Assembly (NCBI GenBank): GCA_947044405.1
Contig: CAMRHE010000018.1
Span: 3,658,001 to 3,722,000, forward strand
Source of the DNA: Leptodactylus fallax
Taxonomy: Eukaryota > Chordata > Amphibia > Anura > Leptodactylidae
Direction: 5' to 3'
DNA length: 64,000 nt
Numbering within the stretch: the first letter of the stretch is position 1; each line of letters opens with the position of its first letter. The notes below the pieces were generated by a model that saw nothing but the letters and a program-made list of their open reading frames with translations, did not search any database and had not been told where the DNA came from. This document shows positions 9,857 through 20,772 of this stretch, in pieces. A program made the translations under genes and the position numbers.

Positions 9857-11578
9857 ACAGTGCCTTGCGAAAGTATTTGGCCCCCTTGAACTTTTCAACC
9901 TTTTGCCACATTTCAGGCTTCAAACATAAGGATATAAAATTTTAATTTTTTGGTGAAGAATCAACAACAAGTGGGACACAATCGTGAAGTGGAACGAAAT
10001 TTATTGGATATTTTAAACTTTTGTAAAAAATAAAAAACTGAAAAGTGAGGCGTGCCAAATTATTCGGCCCCCCTTAAGTTAATACTTTGTAGCGCCACCT
10101 TTTGCTGCAATTACAGCTGCAAGTCGCTTGGGGTATGTCTCTATCAGTTTTGCACATCGAGAGACTGAAATTCTTGCCCATTCTTCCTTGGAAAACAGCT
10201 GGAGCTCAGTGAGGTTGGATGGAGAGCGTATGTGAACAGCAGTTTTCAGCTCTTTCCACAGATTCTCGATTGGATTCAGGTCTGGACTTTGACTTGGCCA
10301 TTCTAACACCTGGATATGTTTATGTGTGAACTATTCCATTGTAGATTTTGCTTTATGTTTGGGATCATTGTCTTGTTGGAAGATAAATCTCCGTCCCAGT
10401 CTCAGGTCTTTTGCAGACTCCAACAGGTTTTCTTCCAGAATGGTCTGTACAGTCATGGCCGTTTTGGGAGCAATTTTTTTATTTCCCTCTTTTTTTTGAT
10501 TCCCGTACCAATTCCCCCACTCCCCCCCCCCCCCGCTGTATTTGGCTCCATCCATCTTCCCATCAATTTTAACCATCTTCCCGGTCCCTGCTGAAGAAAA
10601 GCAGGCCCAAACCATGATGCTGCCACCACCATGTCTGACAGTGAGGATGGTGTGTTCAGGGTGATGAGCTGTGTTGCTTTTATGCCAAACATATCGTTTT
10701 GCATTGTGGCCAAAAAGTTAAATTTTGGTTTCATCTGACCAGAAAACCTTCTTCCACGTTTGGTGTGTCTCCCAGGTGGCTTATGGCAAACTTTAAACGA
10801 GACTTTTTATGGATATCTTTGAGAAATGGCTTTCTTCTTGCCACTCTTCCATAAAGGCCAGATTTGTGCAGTGTACGACTGATTGTTGTCCTATGGACTG
10901 ACACTCCCACCTCAGCTGTAGATCTCTGCAGTTCATCCAGAGTGATCATGGTCCTCTTGGCTGCATCTCTGATCAGTCTTCTCCTTGTTTGAGATGAAAG
11001 TTTAGAGGGACGGCCGGGTCTTGGTAGATTTGCAGTGGTCTGATACTCCTTCCATTTCAATATGATCGCTTGCACAGTGCTCCTTGGGATGATTAAAGTT
11101 TGGGAAATCTTTTTGTATCCAAATCCGGCTTTAAACTTCTCCACAACAGTATCACGGACCTGCCTGGTGTGTTCCTTGGTCTTCATAATGCTCTCTGTGC
11201 TTTAAACAGAACCCTGAGACTATCAAAGAGCAGGTGCATTTATACGGAGACTTGATTACACACAGGTGGAATATATTTATCATCATCAGTCATTTAGGAC
11301 AACATTGGATCATTCAGAGATCCTCGCTGAATTTCTGGAGTGAGTTTGCTGCACTGAAAGTAAAGGGGCTGAATAATATTGCACGTCCCACTTTTTATTT
11401 TTTTATTTTTTACAAAAGTTTAAAATAACCAATAAATTTTGCTCCACTTCACAATTGTGTCCCACTTGTTGTTGATTCTTCACCAAAAAATTAAAATTTT
11501 ATATCCTTATGTTTGAAGCCTGAAATGTGGCAAAAGTTTGAAAAGTTCAAGGGGGCCGAATACTTTCGCAAGGCACTG
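9857..11578 (-). mobile_element. Tc1-like transposon inserted in the DIRS right terminus
   Basis: It begins CAGTGCCTTGCGAAAGTATT and ends ..AATACTTTCGCAAGGCACTG with TA on both sides (9855-9856 and 11579-11580). Terminal inverted repeats are about 200 bases. Joining the flanks across one TA restores the sequence predicted by the internal complementary region, proving insertion into an already complete DIRS copy. The transposase lies on the minus strand. Confidence 0.94.
10079..11186 (-). pseudogene. Tc1 transposase, three pieces
   Basis: The N-terminal piece (10731-11186) is a clean 151 codons with paired-like DNA-binding domains and the LPRPGRPSKLS linker. A shift near 10735 then destroys the first catalytic motif. 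The central piece holds MVWACFSSAGTGKMVKIDGK and FQQDNDPKHKAK. Between them is an extra segment at about 10455-10535 that includes a poly-C run and has no counterpart in the family. The last piece contains [19 protein letters not shown] and ends KGGATKY. The DD34E residues after the first motif are present. Confidence 0.86.
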
Positions 11579-11600
11579 TAAGTACTAATTCTATTTTTTC

Positions 11601-12029
11601 TAACCCTGGACAAGCCCTAATGCTAGGCTTCTCAGAAATTCATGGTGATGTCGGGGCCTCACTAGTGAGCAACTAGTAATATGCTGAGCCTACTTTGCCT
11701 CTATAGCATTGCCAAAAGAGAACCACCATGCAGTGTCTTCATTCCCTCCAGTAGTGCTAAAAAATACCAGACAGACCATAAAAGTTACAGTGAAATTCAG
11801 TGACTCGCAGGTGATTTTATTCCTCCACACACAATTTGCCACACAGACATCTTTGACTCCTCTTTTTCCTCTTACCCAAACTCACAATGTATAGTGCCTT
11901 ACACAGCTACAGTACTCCCACAAAATAATATTGCCCCTTTTTGTGCTCCCAGCAAAGTAATGTCTGCCTTTGTGCCCCTACACAGTAGTATTGTTCCCCT
12001 TTGTGTTTGCTTTTAGGATTTGCTGTATT
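11601..12029. other. Unassigned sequence between DIRS and a T-rich repeat
   Basis: No gene or paired termini seen. Several short near-repeats of a phrase with GTGCCCC / AGTAATATTG (about 11930-12010) give it a loose internal periodicity. Confidence 0.35.
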
Positions 12030-12770
12030 CATTTAATAACACTAGAATAAAACGTATTGCCTGCAGTATATAACAGATACCCAGTACTTTGGAGCGAATG
12101 ATCAATTTTTTTTTTTTTGCTTTTCCAAACACCGTAACGTTTATACTTTTCCATTCATTCAGCCATTTGAGAGCTTTTTTTTTCTTCAGGACAAATTTTA
12201 CATCCTAATGGTGCCATTTAATATTCCATAAGATGTACTAAGAAGCTGGGAAAAAAACATAAATGGGGTTGAACTGAAAAAAAATCATTTGCGTCATTTT
12301 CATCGGGGTTTTGTTATGTTTTAATACCTTTTTTAAAATAAATTCTAAACTTTTTTCAAAGCAATCTTATTTGCAGTGCCGTATTCTGACACATAACTTT
12401 CTTTATATTTCCATGTACACATCCGTGTAGGGGCTATTTCTTGTGGAGAAAGCTGTGACCAAAAACAAGATTTATCTTACAGGATAAACACCTGTATTTA
12501 TTTTAATATCTAATATGTTCATTTTTTTTATTTAGATTTGTAAAGTGGGAAAAGCGGGTCATTTGAAACCTATTTAATTTTATTTTTAGACTCCCTGTGG
12601 TGAATGTAATACAAGATCTAAGATGACGGACAAGGCAGCCTTTGATAGACTTAGACGCTATGGTTGCAATTGACCATGGTATCTAAGTGGCTACAAGTGC
12701 GATGGGTCATGCTACTGTTCACAGCTGTTACCTGCTGTATAATACAGCTAGACCCAACGTATACAGAGAG
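12030..12770. repeat. T-rich interspersed repeat, unclassified (copy 1)
   Basis: Long oligo-T runs are followed by a less biased end containing CTGCTGTATAATACAGCTAG. A similar arrangement, with TATAATACAGCCAGGACCC at its end, occurs at 26.88-27.64 kb. I infer a shared non-coding repeat family; no termini or target duplications could be fixed. Confidence 0.35.
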
Positions 12771-12877
12771 GGAAGGGGTTTATGAAATATTGTACTCTTC
12801 ACACTAGTCACTTAGAACTCACAGTAGGCTGATATTTCCTATCACTTTTCAGCCTGTGCTGTGTAGGAATGAAAACT

Positions 12878-13047
12878 AATCGTTGATTGTAATGTCAATC
12901 TGTATTCCCTTAGTCCAGACAGCAGCACAATATGGGGTATCTCTGCCCCTGTGTGTTGTTTAGGACAGGTGGAACCTTTAATTAGCACCAAAAAGGTGCC
13001 TCCTACTAGCCCTATAAGAGGGCACAAGAGACCTCCGTCCACTGTGT
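12878..13047 (-). repeat. Second DIRS: 3' (left-hand) terminal repeat
   Basis: Inverted match to 17994-18136 over a core that includes GGTGCCTCCTACTAGCCC and GGGCACAAGAGACCTCCGTC. The outer stretch upstream of CTTAGTCCAGACAGCAGC is specific to this end. Confidence 0.85.
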
Positions 13048-13089
13048 AAATTATAAAGTAACAGGAAACAAGCTTCTAGGGAGGGAAGC

Positions 13090-13175
13090 CTTGTGCTGCT
13101 GTCTGGACTAAGGGAATACAGATTGACATTACAATCAACGATTCCCCTTACGTCCGACAGCAGCACAATATGGGG
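13090..13175 (-). repeat. Second DIRS: internal complementary region
   Basis: Reads GTGCTGCTGTCTGGACTAAG, then the complement of the left outer end up to CAACGATT. It continues as the complement of the right outer end (CCCCTTACGTCCGACAGCAG). The join of both ends in one segment is the DIRS signature. Confidence 0.85.
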
Positions 13176-13229
13176 AGATAGCAAGTAATTCCCCTAGGGA
13201 GGGTTTCCTCGCCTTACAACGTCAAGGAC

Positions 13230-14290
13230 TGACTGACCAAAGGCAGTTGTCTGGAAACTGCGGATGTCCAATGATAATGTTTAACAAAAGGTCAACTGAG
13301 ATGACCATGATGCAGCCGCACAAATCTGGTCCAATGGTAAGGACCGATACTCAGCCAAAGAAGTCGACAACCCAGGTCGAGTGGCCGTAGAAAGACTGGA
13401 GGGAATAACTCCTGAATAAGAAAGGAAGACTTAATTGTCTCCTTGATCCATGTGGATAGAGTAGGCTTGGAAGCCTTGAGGCCTCTGTTTTTACCCTGCA
13501 TATCAATTAGTAGGCTTTCGGCCTTCTTAAGCGGTTGAGTGTGGAATAGGTAAATCCACAGACACCTTACCACATCTATGGTGTTGAGCTTTTCTTCCTC
13601 CTCAGAGGTTGGAGAGGGGAAAAACACAGGTAACGAAATTAGCTGATTGCTATTATAGTATGAGGGGACCTTAGGGATAAACCCAGGCAAACCTAAGGTG
13701 TACCCTATCTGCAAAAACAAAATGTAGGGTTCTCTAGAAGAGAGGGCCTGGAGTACCCCTACTCTTTGGCAGATATACTAGCCAACAAAAAAGTGGTTTT
13801 GTAGGCTAAATATTGTATCTCCGTAGTCTCCAAGGGTCCAAATGGAGGACCGCACAGGCCTGTAATGACTACCGCAAGGTCCCACTGGGGATGATACTGA
13901 TGGCTTTAGCCTCATTGCCCCTTTAAGGAACCTTGTAACCAGAGGTTCCTGAGACAGACGTCTGTTCAAATAAGCGGAGAGGGCCGCAATCTGCACTTTC
14001 AAAGTGGCAGGGGCAAGGCCCTTATCCAAACCGTCCTGAAGAAAATTTAAAATATCAGCCGTTGAAGGTTCTAGATTATTAATACCCTTCTTGGAGCACC
14101 ACTCCATGAAAATCTTGGCTGTCCTCTGGTAGTTCTTATTGGTAGATTCTGCTCTTGCAGAAGAAAGGGTCTTCAGGACGGCCTCTGACAGTCCTCTATC
14201 CTGCTGTAGGGACTGCTCAACCTCCAGGCTGTCAGGTTGAATCTCCAGAGATCCTGGCACTTCAGAGATCCTTGGGAAACCAGGTTCTGG
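13230..14290 (-). pseudogene. Second DIRS: tyrosine recombinase remnant
   Basis: The core-binding half is intact in the long frame ending at 13778 (NKNYQRTAKIFMEWCSKKG, GLAPATLKVQIAALSAYL). The catalytic half is shifted more than once. A segment with TLSTWIKETIKSSFL is readable at 13292-13720. Beyond it the HxxR box reads HSTW in one frame, so the second Arg is lost. A KHY motif for the nucleophile is visible only after another shift. It cannot be active as read. Confidence 0.8.
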
Positions 14291-16018
14291 ATGGGGGGAA
14301 GCCTCCAATATATCCCTCGACTCATCTCCATGAGTTGGGAAAAACCAAGCTCTTTTTGGCCAGAATGGAATGATGGCTATCACAGAGACTTGGTCCTGTC
14401 TGATTTTCATTAATACCTTTGGTATTATTGGAATTGGAGGGAAGATGTATGCCAGCCTGGACCTCCAAGGGATGGACAGGGCATCCACTGCCAAGGGATT
14501 GTCCTCCTGGTAAAGGGAACAGAACTTCTCCACCTTGGCGTTGAGTCGGGTTGCCATGAGGTCTATTTCTGGAAGACCCCTGTTCAGGGTAATCTGATGA
14601 AAGACTTCTGGATTGAGTGACCATTCTCCTGATACGGCATAACCCCGACTCAACCGATCTGCTACTATGTTCAGGGAGCCCTTGATGTGAACTGCGGATA
14701 AATGGGTTAGATTTTTCTCTGCCCATGTAAATATCAGATCTGCCTCCCTGAGGAGGGTTGGTGATCTGGTGCCTCCCTGTCTGTTCACGTACAGCACTGT
14801 GGTCATGTTGTCTGACCGGATTTAGACTGCTCTTCCCCTGGGAAGAGGCAAGAAATAAAGTAAGGCACGATATACGGCTCTGAGCTCCTTCCAGTTGGAC
14901 GAGGTCCTTTTTTTCAGGAGCGCTCCAGACTCCCTTTATGGAGTTTTCGTCCAATGGGCTCCCCATCCCGAGAGGGATGCATCTGTAGTCAACAGGGTCC
15001 AAGAAGGTTGGATCGTGGACCTTCCGTCTTTCAGGTGCAACCACCACTTGAGGGAAAGACGGGTCCTGGGGGAGAGTCGAATCTTCTTGCTGAATGTAAG
15101 AAGGGAGCGATCCCAAGCCTCTAGTAACTCCTTCTGGAGGGGACGTAAGTGCCACAAGGCCCATGGGACTGCCTCCACTGAGGAAGACATCAAGCCCAGG
15201 ATCTTCATCAATGTTCTGATGGAGGCTATCGGCTTTTTGAAGAGGTGCCGGACTGCCGCAACCAGCTTCTCCTTCCTTGCTGGTGTCAAGGAGATTTGCA
15301 GGCGGACTGAATCTAGGAAGTAGTTTTCTCAGAGGAACTTCTTTCGAGTTGAAGGGATCGTTTTTGACTTCTCCCAGTTTATAAGCCATCACAGACTCTG
15401 AAGGCTGTCTGTAGTTACTGGAGCAGAACAGACTCTGACTGGGCCTTTATCAACCAGTCGTCTAGATAAGGCACCAAGAATATCCCCTGAAGCCTGAGGG
15501 TGGCCGTTATGGGGGCCACTACCTTTGTAAAGGTGTGGGAAGCAGAGGAGATCCCGAAGGGTAGTGCTGTGAATTGAAAGTGCTTCCTGTGGCCGGAAAA
15601 TACTACGGCAATCCTTAGAAAAGAACCTTCTGTGTGGAGGTAATAGAAATATGCAAATAGGCATCTTTTATATCCAAAGTCACAAAAAACATCGCCTTAG
15701 AGGAGAAAGGTGGTGACAGACTTTATGGTTTTCCTATGGAAGCGCTTCTTTTTGATGAAGCGGTTGAGGTACCTTAAGTCTATGATCATTCTCCACTTGT
15801 CTGCCAGTTTTGGCATCAGGAAGACGGGAGAATAGACACGGGATCCTTCTTCTAGAGAAGGGACTTCCACCAGGGCTCCCTTGTGAATGTACTCTAGGAT
15901 GGAGCATTCCAATGTAGTCTGCTGCATTGTAGGGAGGCTGCGAGTTAACACAAACCGATCCTGAGGAGTACGGAGGAACTTGATTGCATAACCTCTTTGG
16001 ATTACCTACCGGACCCAT
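14291..16018 (-). pseudogene. Second DIRS: RT-RNase H-methyltransferase remnant
   Basis: From right to left: an RT N-terminal segment (VFLMPKLADKWRMIIDLRYL), a frame-shifted central RT region where PYLDDWLIKAQ can be read near 15460, then RNase H with LTTDASLSGWGAHW (14936-15289 frame) and HIKGSLNIVADRLSRG. The methyltransferase-like part follows (LPEIDLMATRLNAKV, LAYIFPPIPIIPKVL, WPKRAWF). Because of a shift, this last part is fused in one frame with the recombinase N-terminus (13778-14806). An out-of-frame 356-codon frame at 14322-15392 is a shadow of this region. Confidence 0.8.
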
Positions 16019-16131
16019 GGGTCTCGAATTTTTTCCTGCCAGCAGTTGAGAAAGTGGGAGACACGACCTCCGACAGGAATCTCGGCCACAGGAAAACTGC
16101 TTCTGATGTCAAAAGCTAGGCTTGACTTTTT

Positions 16132-17340
16132 TATCATCAGACTTCGGAATCTCCGGCCGGCGCCTCTAGAGGAATAACTAGAGCCTCACTGGACTGCCTT
16201 CCACGACGAGGCGGATAGCCTCTACCACGGCCAGAGCCAGACCTACGCCTGAAGGCCTAGGGTAAAGTTTTACCCTTCTTGTCGGCCAAGCCCTCTAGTA
16301 TCTCGTCTAGGGCACAGCCAAAGACTCTACCCGGCTCAAAGGGTAATGCGCACAAATTATACTTTGAGGGGAACACAGCTCTCCAAGGTTTTAACCATAG
16401 AGGTCTTCCTGCTGCAGTGTTCTTGGTAAGTGCCAGGGATTTGGCCGCCAGCCTTAATTGATGGTGGGAGGCTTCCGTTAAATATTCAGCTGCTAGGGAA
16501 ACTGAGCCTAGAAACCCTAGCAGATCGTCTCTGGAGACTCCAGAGTCGGTCACTTTCGAGGTGGACCAGGTCAGTACATAATTTGGCTGACACTTCACAG
16601 GATGCAACCGCCACAGCGGTCTTGGGCGAGGCAGCTGAATAAGCCTTCTTGAAGGTATTGTCGAAGCGCCTGCCATGGCATTGTGCAAATTTGCTCCATC
16701 ATCTGATGGTACCTTAGTGCGGCAGGACAGTTTAGCCACCGCCATATCCACCTTGGGAGGAGGACCCCATTGATCCCATTGAGCAACTGGGAATAAAGCG
16801 CTGAACCTCCTAGGAACCACAAGAGGTTTTTCAGGACTTCTCCACTCTGAGGACATTAACTTTTGTAATGTCTGGTCCACTTGGAAGACCCTAGGCCCTC
16901 TATAGGTGGACGCGGAGGCTTCCCCGTCAACATCACAATCCTTAGACCGGATGGACTTCAGCAGCCGGCTTAATTTTTCGAGTGGAAGCACGGCCTGCTG
17001 GGATCTTCAGTGGAATTGTCAGATGAGAGTGTCTCGTCCACTATCTGATAATCTTCATCAGAGATCCGTAAGGAAGATTGTGTCTCAATCTGCGGTCTCT
17101 TGGCAATCTGGGCGATGGAAGAACGAATCTCCTTAAGAGACTCCTCATATAGTCCTTTACCCAAGTAACAACCTCTTATAGAAGGTACTTCCGGCGGAGG
17201 TCCGTGACACTGGCGACAGCGGGTAAAATCATAGCCATCAGGTAAAGGGGTATTGCAATCCAAGTTTAGAGGAATTTTTCCTCCTAAGCGCATCGCCATT
17301 ACATGATGCAGAAGATGACATCTGAAACATCAAACAGCCA
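16132..17340 (-). pseudogene. Second DIRS: gag-like remnant
   Basis: The first part (to 16970) contains CRQCHGPPPE and an acidic segment. A shift near 16985 moves to the frame of LEKLSRLLKSIRS. That frame carries the helical core with PLWLKPWRAVFPSKYNLCALPFEPG split by normal residues, clearly related to the gag of the first DIRS. The C-terminus is Arg/Gly-rich (RGRGYPPRRGR). A TTTCAG acceptor-like site precedes its start near 17318, parallel to the first element. Confidence 0.75.
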
Positions 17341-17947
17341 CGTGACACTGAAACAGGGAAGATCGCCAAGCATCGCATAAAAAACCAAGGGGTACCTTTT
17401 TTTTTTTTTTTTAAATCGGTCACTTGAAGAGAGAAAAAAAACCGTCATAAAAAAAACCAGCCACCGCAACCCGCAGCAGAGGAGCTAGAAACCACTCACT
17501 CAACAAATAAAGGACTGCAATCAGACCTTTTAAATATAATCCAGCAGCGAGGGGAGGAAGCCAACAAAGAAACATTTATACAGCACCAAAACAAGTCAAA
17601 TGCCATAATGGAACATAAGCCTAAGCCAGAGGCTCAAAATACAAGCAGCAAAAATCAAATCTATATTTTGCCTTTAAATTTTAAATTTCCAAACTTACCG
17701 CACTTTTTCCGAGAAAACCGGAAGTAGGGCGCGGTGGTGCGCAAAGGCTTCCTTCCCCTGGGAACACGGGACCGGAGAAAAGTTCCGGCCGAGGAGGTTC
17801 CCCGCTTACTTCCGGGATCGCGCTGCCTGCAGATGGATGCCGGATAACGCTGCGCTGCGGGGCGAAGGCCCGGAGGTTTTTTCTTTGGGACCGAGGTACC
17901 CCATAAAGGTAAGCCAGGAGTAAATAAAACCCCTAGCAACGGGAGGT

Positions 17948-18017
17948 CACAAGAGACCTCCGTCCACCTGTTCCACACAGGACAGAAAAAAACACAGTGG
18001 AGGGAGGTCTCTTGTGC
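17948..18017. repeat. Hairpin at the inner edge of the second DIRS terminus
   Basis: CACAAGAGACCTCCGTCCAC pairs with GTGGAGGGAGGTCTCTTGTG (one unpaired base) around a loop of about 30 bases. It duplicates the inner end of the terminal repeat in inverted form. Confidence 0.7.
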
Positions 18018-18136
18018 CCTCTTATAGGGCTAGTAGGAGGCACCTTTTTGGTGCTAATTAAAGGTTCCACCTGTCCTAAACAACACACAGGGGCAGAGAT
18101 ACCCCATATTGTGCTGCTGTCGGACGTAAGGGGAAT
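17994..18136 (-). repeat. Second DIRS: 5' (right-hand) terminal repeat
   Basis: Inverted counterpart of 12878-13047, ending GTCGGACGTAAGGGGAAT. It contains the GGCACCTTTTTGGTGC palindrome shared with the other end. Confidence 0.85.
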
Positions 18137-18892
18137 ACCTTATTTACAAAGCGGAAGGAAGATATCACTGGATCAAAACACAGAGCTCAACTCCTAACAC
18201 TTCTCCCAGAGCTAGACTGGGATGTCTAAGGCACACCAATGGAATTAATTCCAGGGGCCCACCCTATTACTACTGAGATACAAGCAATAAAAAAACAGTC
18301 ACGCCACTTTCCTGGCCCCATCAGATTTATCATCATTTACTGCAATTTTCTGGCATAAATGATGCCTGAATTGTATGCCAGTAAGGATTCTGTTTAGCCG
18401 CATGGACCCATGAAGGATGTGCCTAATATATGAGCATGTGCGCACTTCATTATAAGTTAGATGCAAACCCCTGGCAGGTGGAAAACATTGTTCTTGATAA
18501 ATCAGCCCTCATACAGTATTTTCTTTATTACTCAGAGGAGTTGCAGTCTGTATTGATTGCAGCATCTGAGGGGTTAAATGGCATAGATTGTTGTCTCAAC
18601 CATTAGACTATTACTATTACTGCAACTTAATGGTACAGCAGTTTGCTAGAATAAAATTACAACTCTCAGCAGGTCCTCAGGATCTGGGGCTGGTGGGGAT
18701 TGCAGTTGGGTCATGGAACAGTAACGGTAAGGGCCTAGTCAGATGGCGGAAAATGAAGAGGAATTTATTCCTCTTCATTTTCCGGCCCTCTAGCTCCCAA
18801 TGATGCAGTGCTTCACCTGGTGATCAGCCCACACAGTATAAAGTCACTTTTACTAGTGCAGGCATGGTATAATGTCCCCTTTTCCTGGTCCC
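18137..18892. other. Intergenic stretch with a perfect hairpin
   Basis: No gene seen. At 18748-18783 the 16-base arm GGAAAATGAAGAGGAA pairs perfectly with its complement across four bases, flanked by GGGCCT and GGCCCT, as in a short MITE core. Confidence 0.5.
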
Positions 18893-19500
18893 CAACCTTT
18901 TTGCACCATGACCTGGCATGGGGGTGGGCGGAGCAGATGCAGGCAGTTTAAGGGTGGGGCTTTGGTCTTGTGGGGGCGGGGTTATACACCAAACAGCACT
19001 GTAGACCAGGGGGTGCTGGCAGGACCTCGCTGTACAGCGCTGTAGACCAGGTCCCCGCCAGGAGCCATGACACTGTGTCCAAATTGCCGCCCCGCCCCCA
19101 CCCCACATAATGTGTCAGGAGCTGCATCTACTGAGGCCAGCCCGCGCCCCGCGGACCGCAAAGACCCCAAGGCCGGCCGGCACAGACCCCGCCCACCCGC
19201 CGCGAGCCCCCCAGACGGGCCCCCACCCAGAGTTCCCGCCCAAAAAAAGCCAGCGAATAAAGGCCCACACAAAAGATGGACACCAAAAGTGGGGAGGCCA
19301 GGACCACGAGACAGCAACCGAGAGGCGGGAAAACAGGAAAACAGCGGGAGCCGCGCCACGGCAAGAGGCACCAAGCAGACCAAACCCACACACAAAGACG
19401 GCAAGCGAGCAGGGGCCCGGAAAACAAAGAGCAGGCCCGGAAAGCGACGCAGGGTCCGCGCAAACCACGCAGATATAATATTGGGGCCTATGCAACAGTA
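18893..19500. other. GC-rich block with an almost T-free segment
   Basis: It begins with CCCCAACCTTTTTGCACCAT, which resembles a hAT-type terminus, and is CpG-rich throughout. From 19141 to 19454 only about six T residues occur on the + strand, while A, C and G are all common. Overlapping long frames exist on both strands, which reflects composition and not coding. No family could be named, and no matching opposite terminus was found. Confidence 0.6.
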
Positions 19501-19506
19501 GTGCTA

Positions 19507-19532
19507 AAATAAATAAATAAATAAATAAAGCA
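19507..19532. repeat. (AAAT)n microsatellite
   Basis: About six tandem AAAT/AATA units. Confidence 0.9.
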
Positions 19533-20025
19533 CCACCCAGTGTCCTTCAATCTCTTGCCAATAACTTCACCTAGGGACAGGTGAGAATGCTTTTCTTATT
19601 TATTTATTTTTTATCTTTACAACTTTTAACAACTGGATCGGTTTGCTGTCAGCCCTCTCCGTTTCCTCATCACCAGGGGGCCCTGGCACATCATGTTCTG
19701 ACGCAATGACATAATGGGCGTTGCATGGGCTCTCTGGTGGCTGATGAGGAAGTGGAAGAAGCTGCTGTGGGCAGGAGCAGGGATCGGTAAGTTAATAGCA
19801 GATGTTACTGGCTGGAGTAATCTAGCCAGCAATGGCCTGCTAAAAAAGCAGTGAGGGTTCAGTAAGGGCTTCCTGAAGGCACGGGGCCTTCTGGGGAATT
19901 CACCGGTACCAGAAAGGCCAGTCCAAACCTGCCTCCTCCACTTTCCTATAACATGTGCACCTGAAACAAGCACATACCCAGAACATAATCATTAGGTTGT
20001 TTTCAGAGCTGCAAAGTACCTGCAC
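19533..20025. other. Gene-free stretch
   Basis: No recognised feature. A 115-codon minus-strand frame (19626-19973) shows no domain and no splice context. Confidence 0.4.
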
Positions 20026-20033
20026 CTTATAAC

Positions 20034-20554
20034 TTGAGATGATCGAAATATTTAAAAATTCGATTCAACAACTTCGCTGAATTTTGCAATACGATTCTAT
20101 TCGATCCAAATTAAATTGCGGAGAATCGCATAACAAAAACAGCTATTTATTGGCTGCAGAGAGCCAGGGTGGGCGGCAAAATTGCGAAACCCCTTGGATA
20201 CCACGGTCATGTTTGACTGTGGCATCCAAGGTGTTAAAACTCCCAATCAGTTATGGAGCTGCGAGTTAGCATTAGCTGTCAGTTACAGCAGCGGTCAAAC
20301 ATGCCGTGAGCGCTCGCGAAGGGGTTAAAGAGCTATGACATCACAGGGCTGGCTGCTGATTGGCTGCACGCATGGCATTGTGGGTGATCCTGTGTTCCCA
20401 GAGTTCCTTCCCCCATGTCCTAACATGTACAGCAGCCATTTTGAACTAAATGCGATTCGTTACCAACAAAAGTGAGGAAATTCGGATTCGATCCGAATTG
20501 AATATTTCCTGAAATTCGGATCGAATTCCACTTCTGTAGCTTCAATTCGCTCTA
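20034..20554. mobile_element. hAT-type MITE with 8-base target duplication
   Basis: Both sides carry the direct repeat CTTATAAC (20026-20033 and 20555-20562), the 8-base duplication characteristic of hAT elements. The left end begins TTGAGATGATCGAA and the right end, inverted, TAGAGCGAATTGAA. Both inner flanks are rich in ATTCG / CGAAT motifs. There is no transposase, so it is non-autonomous. Confidence 0.82.
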
Positions 20555-20772
20555 CTTATAACCATGTAAAGAAAATAGTTATCCAACATCATTGTTCAAG
20601 TCTATAAATCAGATTACTGCACTTGATACCTGTAAGTCCAAGAAAAGGGACAGTTTCCATGTTTCCCAAATACTAAAACCTGTATCACTGACTGTTAACC
20701 TGTATCTTTTCAAATAAATGTATAAATCAGGGAATAAAAACAGTTAAAGTTTTTAATGTATATTTTTAGTTA

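Larger units (their letters stand above)
4828..11600 (+). mobile_element. DIRS-type tyrosine-recombinase retrotransposon interrupted by a Tc1 element
   Basis: Order: left terminal repeat, gag-like frame, RT-RNase H-methyltransferase region, tyrosine recombinase, internal complementary region, right terminal repeat. The two inverted termini are unequal, and the segment at 9569-9662 is complementary to both outer ends joined together. This is the hallmark of DIRS elements, which form a circle and integrate with a recombinase instead of an integrase. Removing the Tc1 copy at 9857-11578 leaves about 5.05 kb. No target duplication is expected and none was seen. The end base is uncertain by a few positions. 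Confidence 0.92.
12878..18136 (-). mobile_element. Second DIRS-type retrotransposon, opposite orientation, heavily mutated
   Basis: Same architecture as the element at 4828 but a different family. The left end (AATCGTTGATTGTAATGTCA) and right end (..CGTAAGGGGAAT) carry inverted copies of a core with CAGCAGCACAATATGGGG. A complementary junction segment at 13090-13175 combines both outer ends, meeting at ATT (13141-13143). Coding remnants on the minus strand run gag, RT-RH-MT, recombinase from right to left. Length is 5.26 kb. Confidence 0.9.

Noticed and set aside
14322..15392. 356-codon minus-strand frame as a novel gene
   Set aside because: It is an out-of-frame reading of RT-RNase H of the second DIRS; domain motifs appear in the other frames.
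19067..19501. Overlapping 110-144 codon frames on both strands as basic proteins
   Set aside because: The frames follow from T depletion and GC richness, which remove stop codons; no domain is visible.
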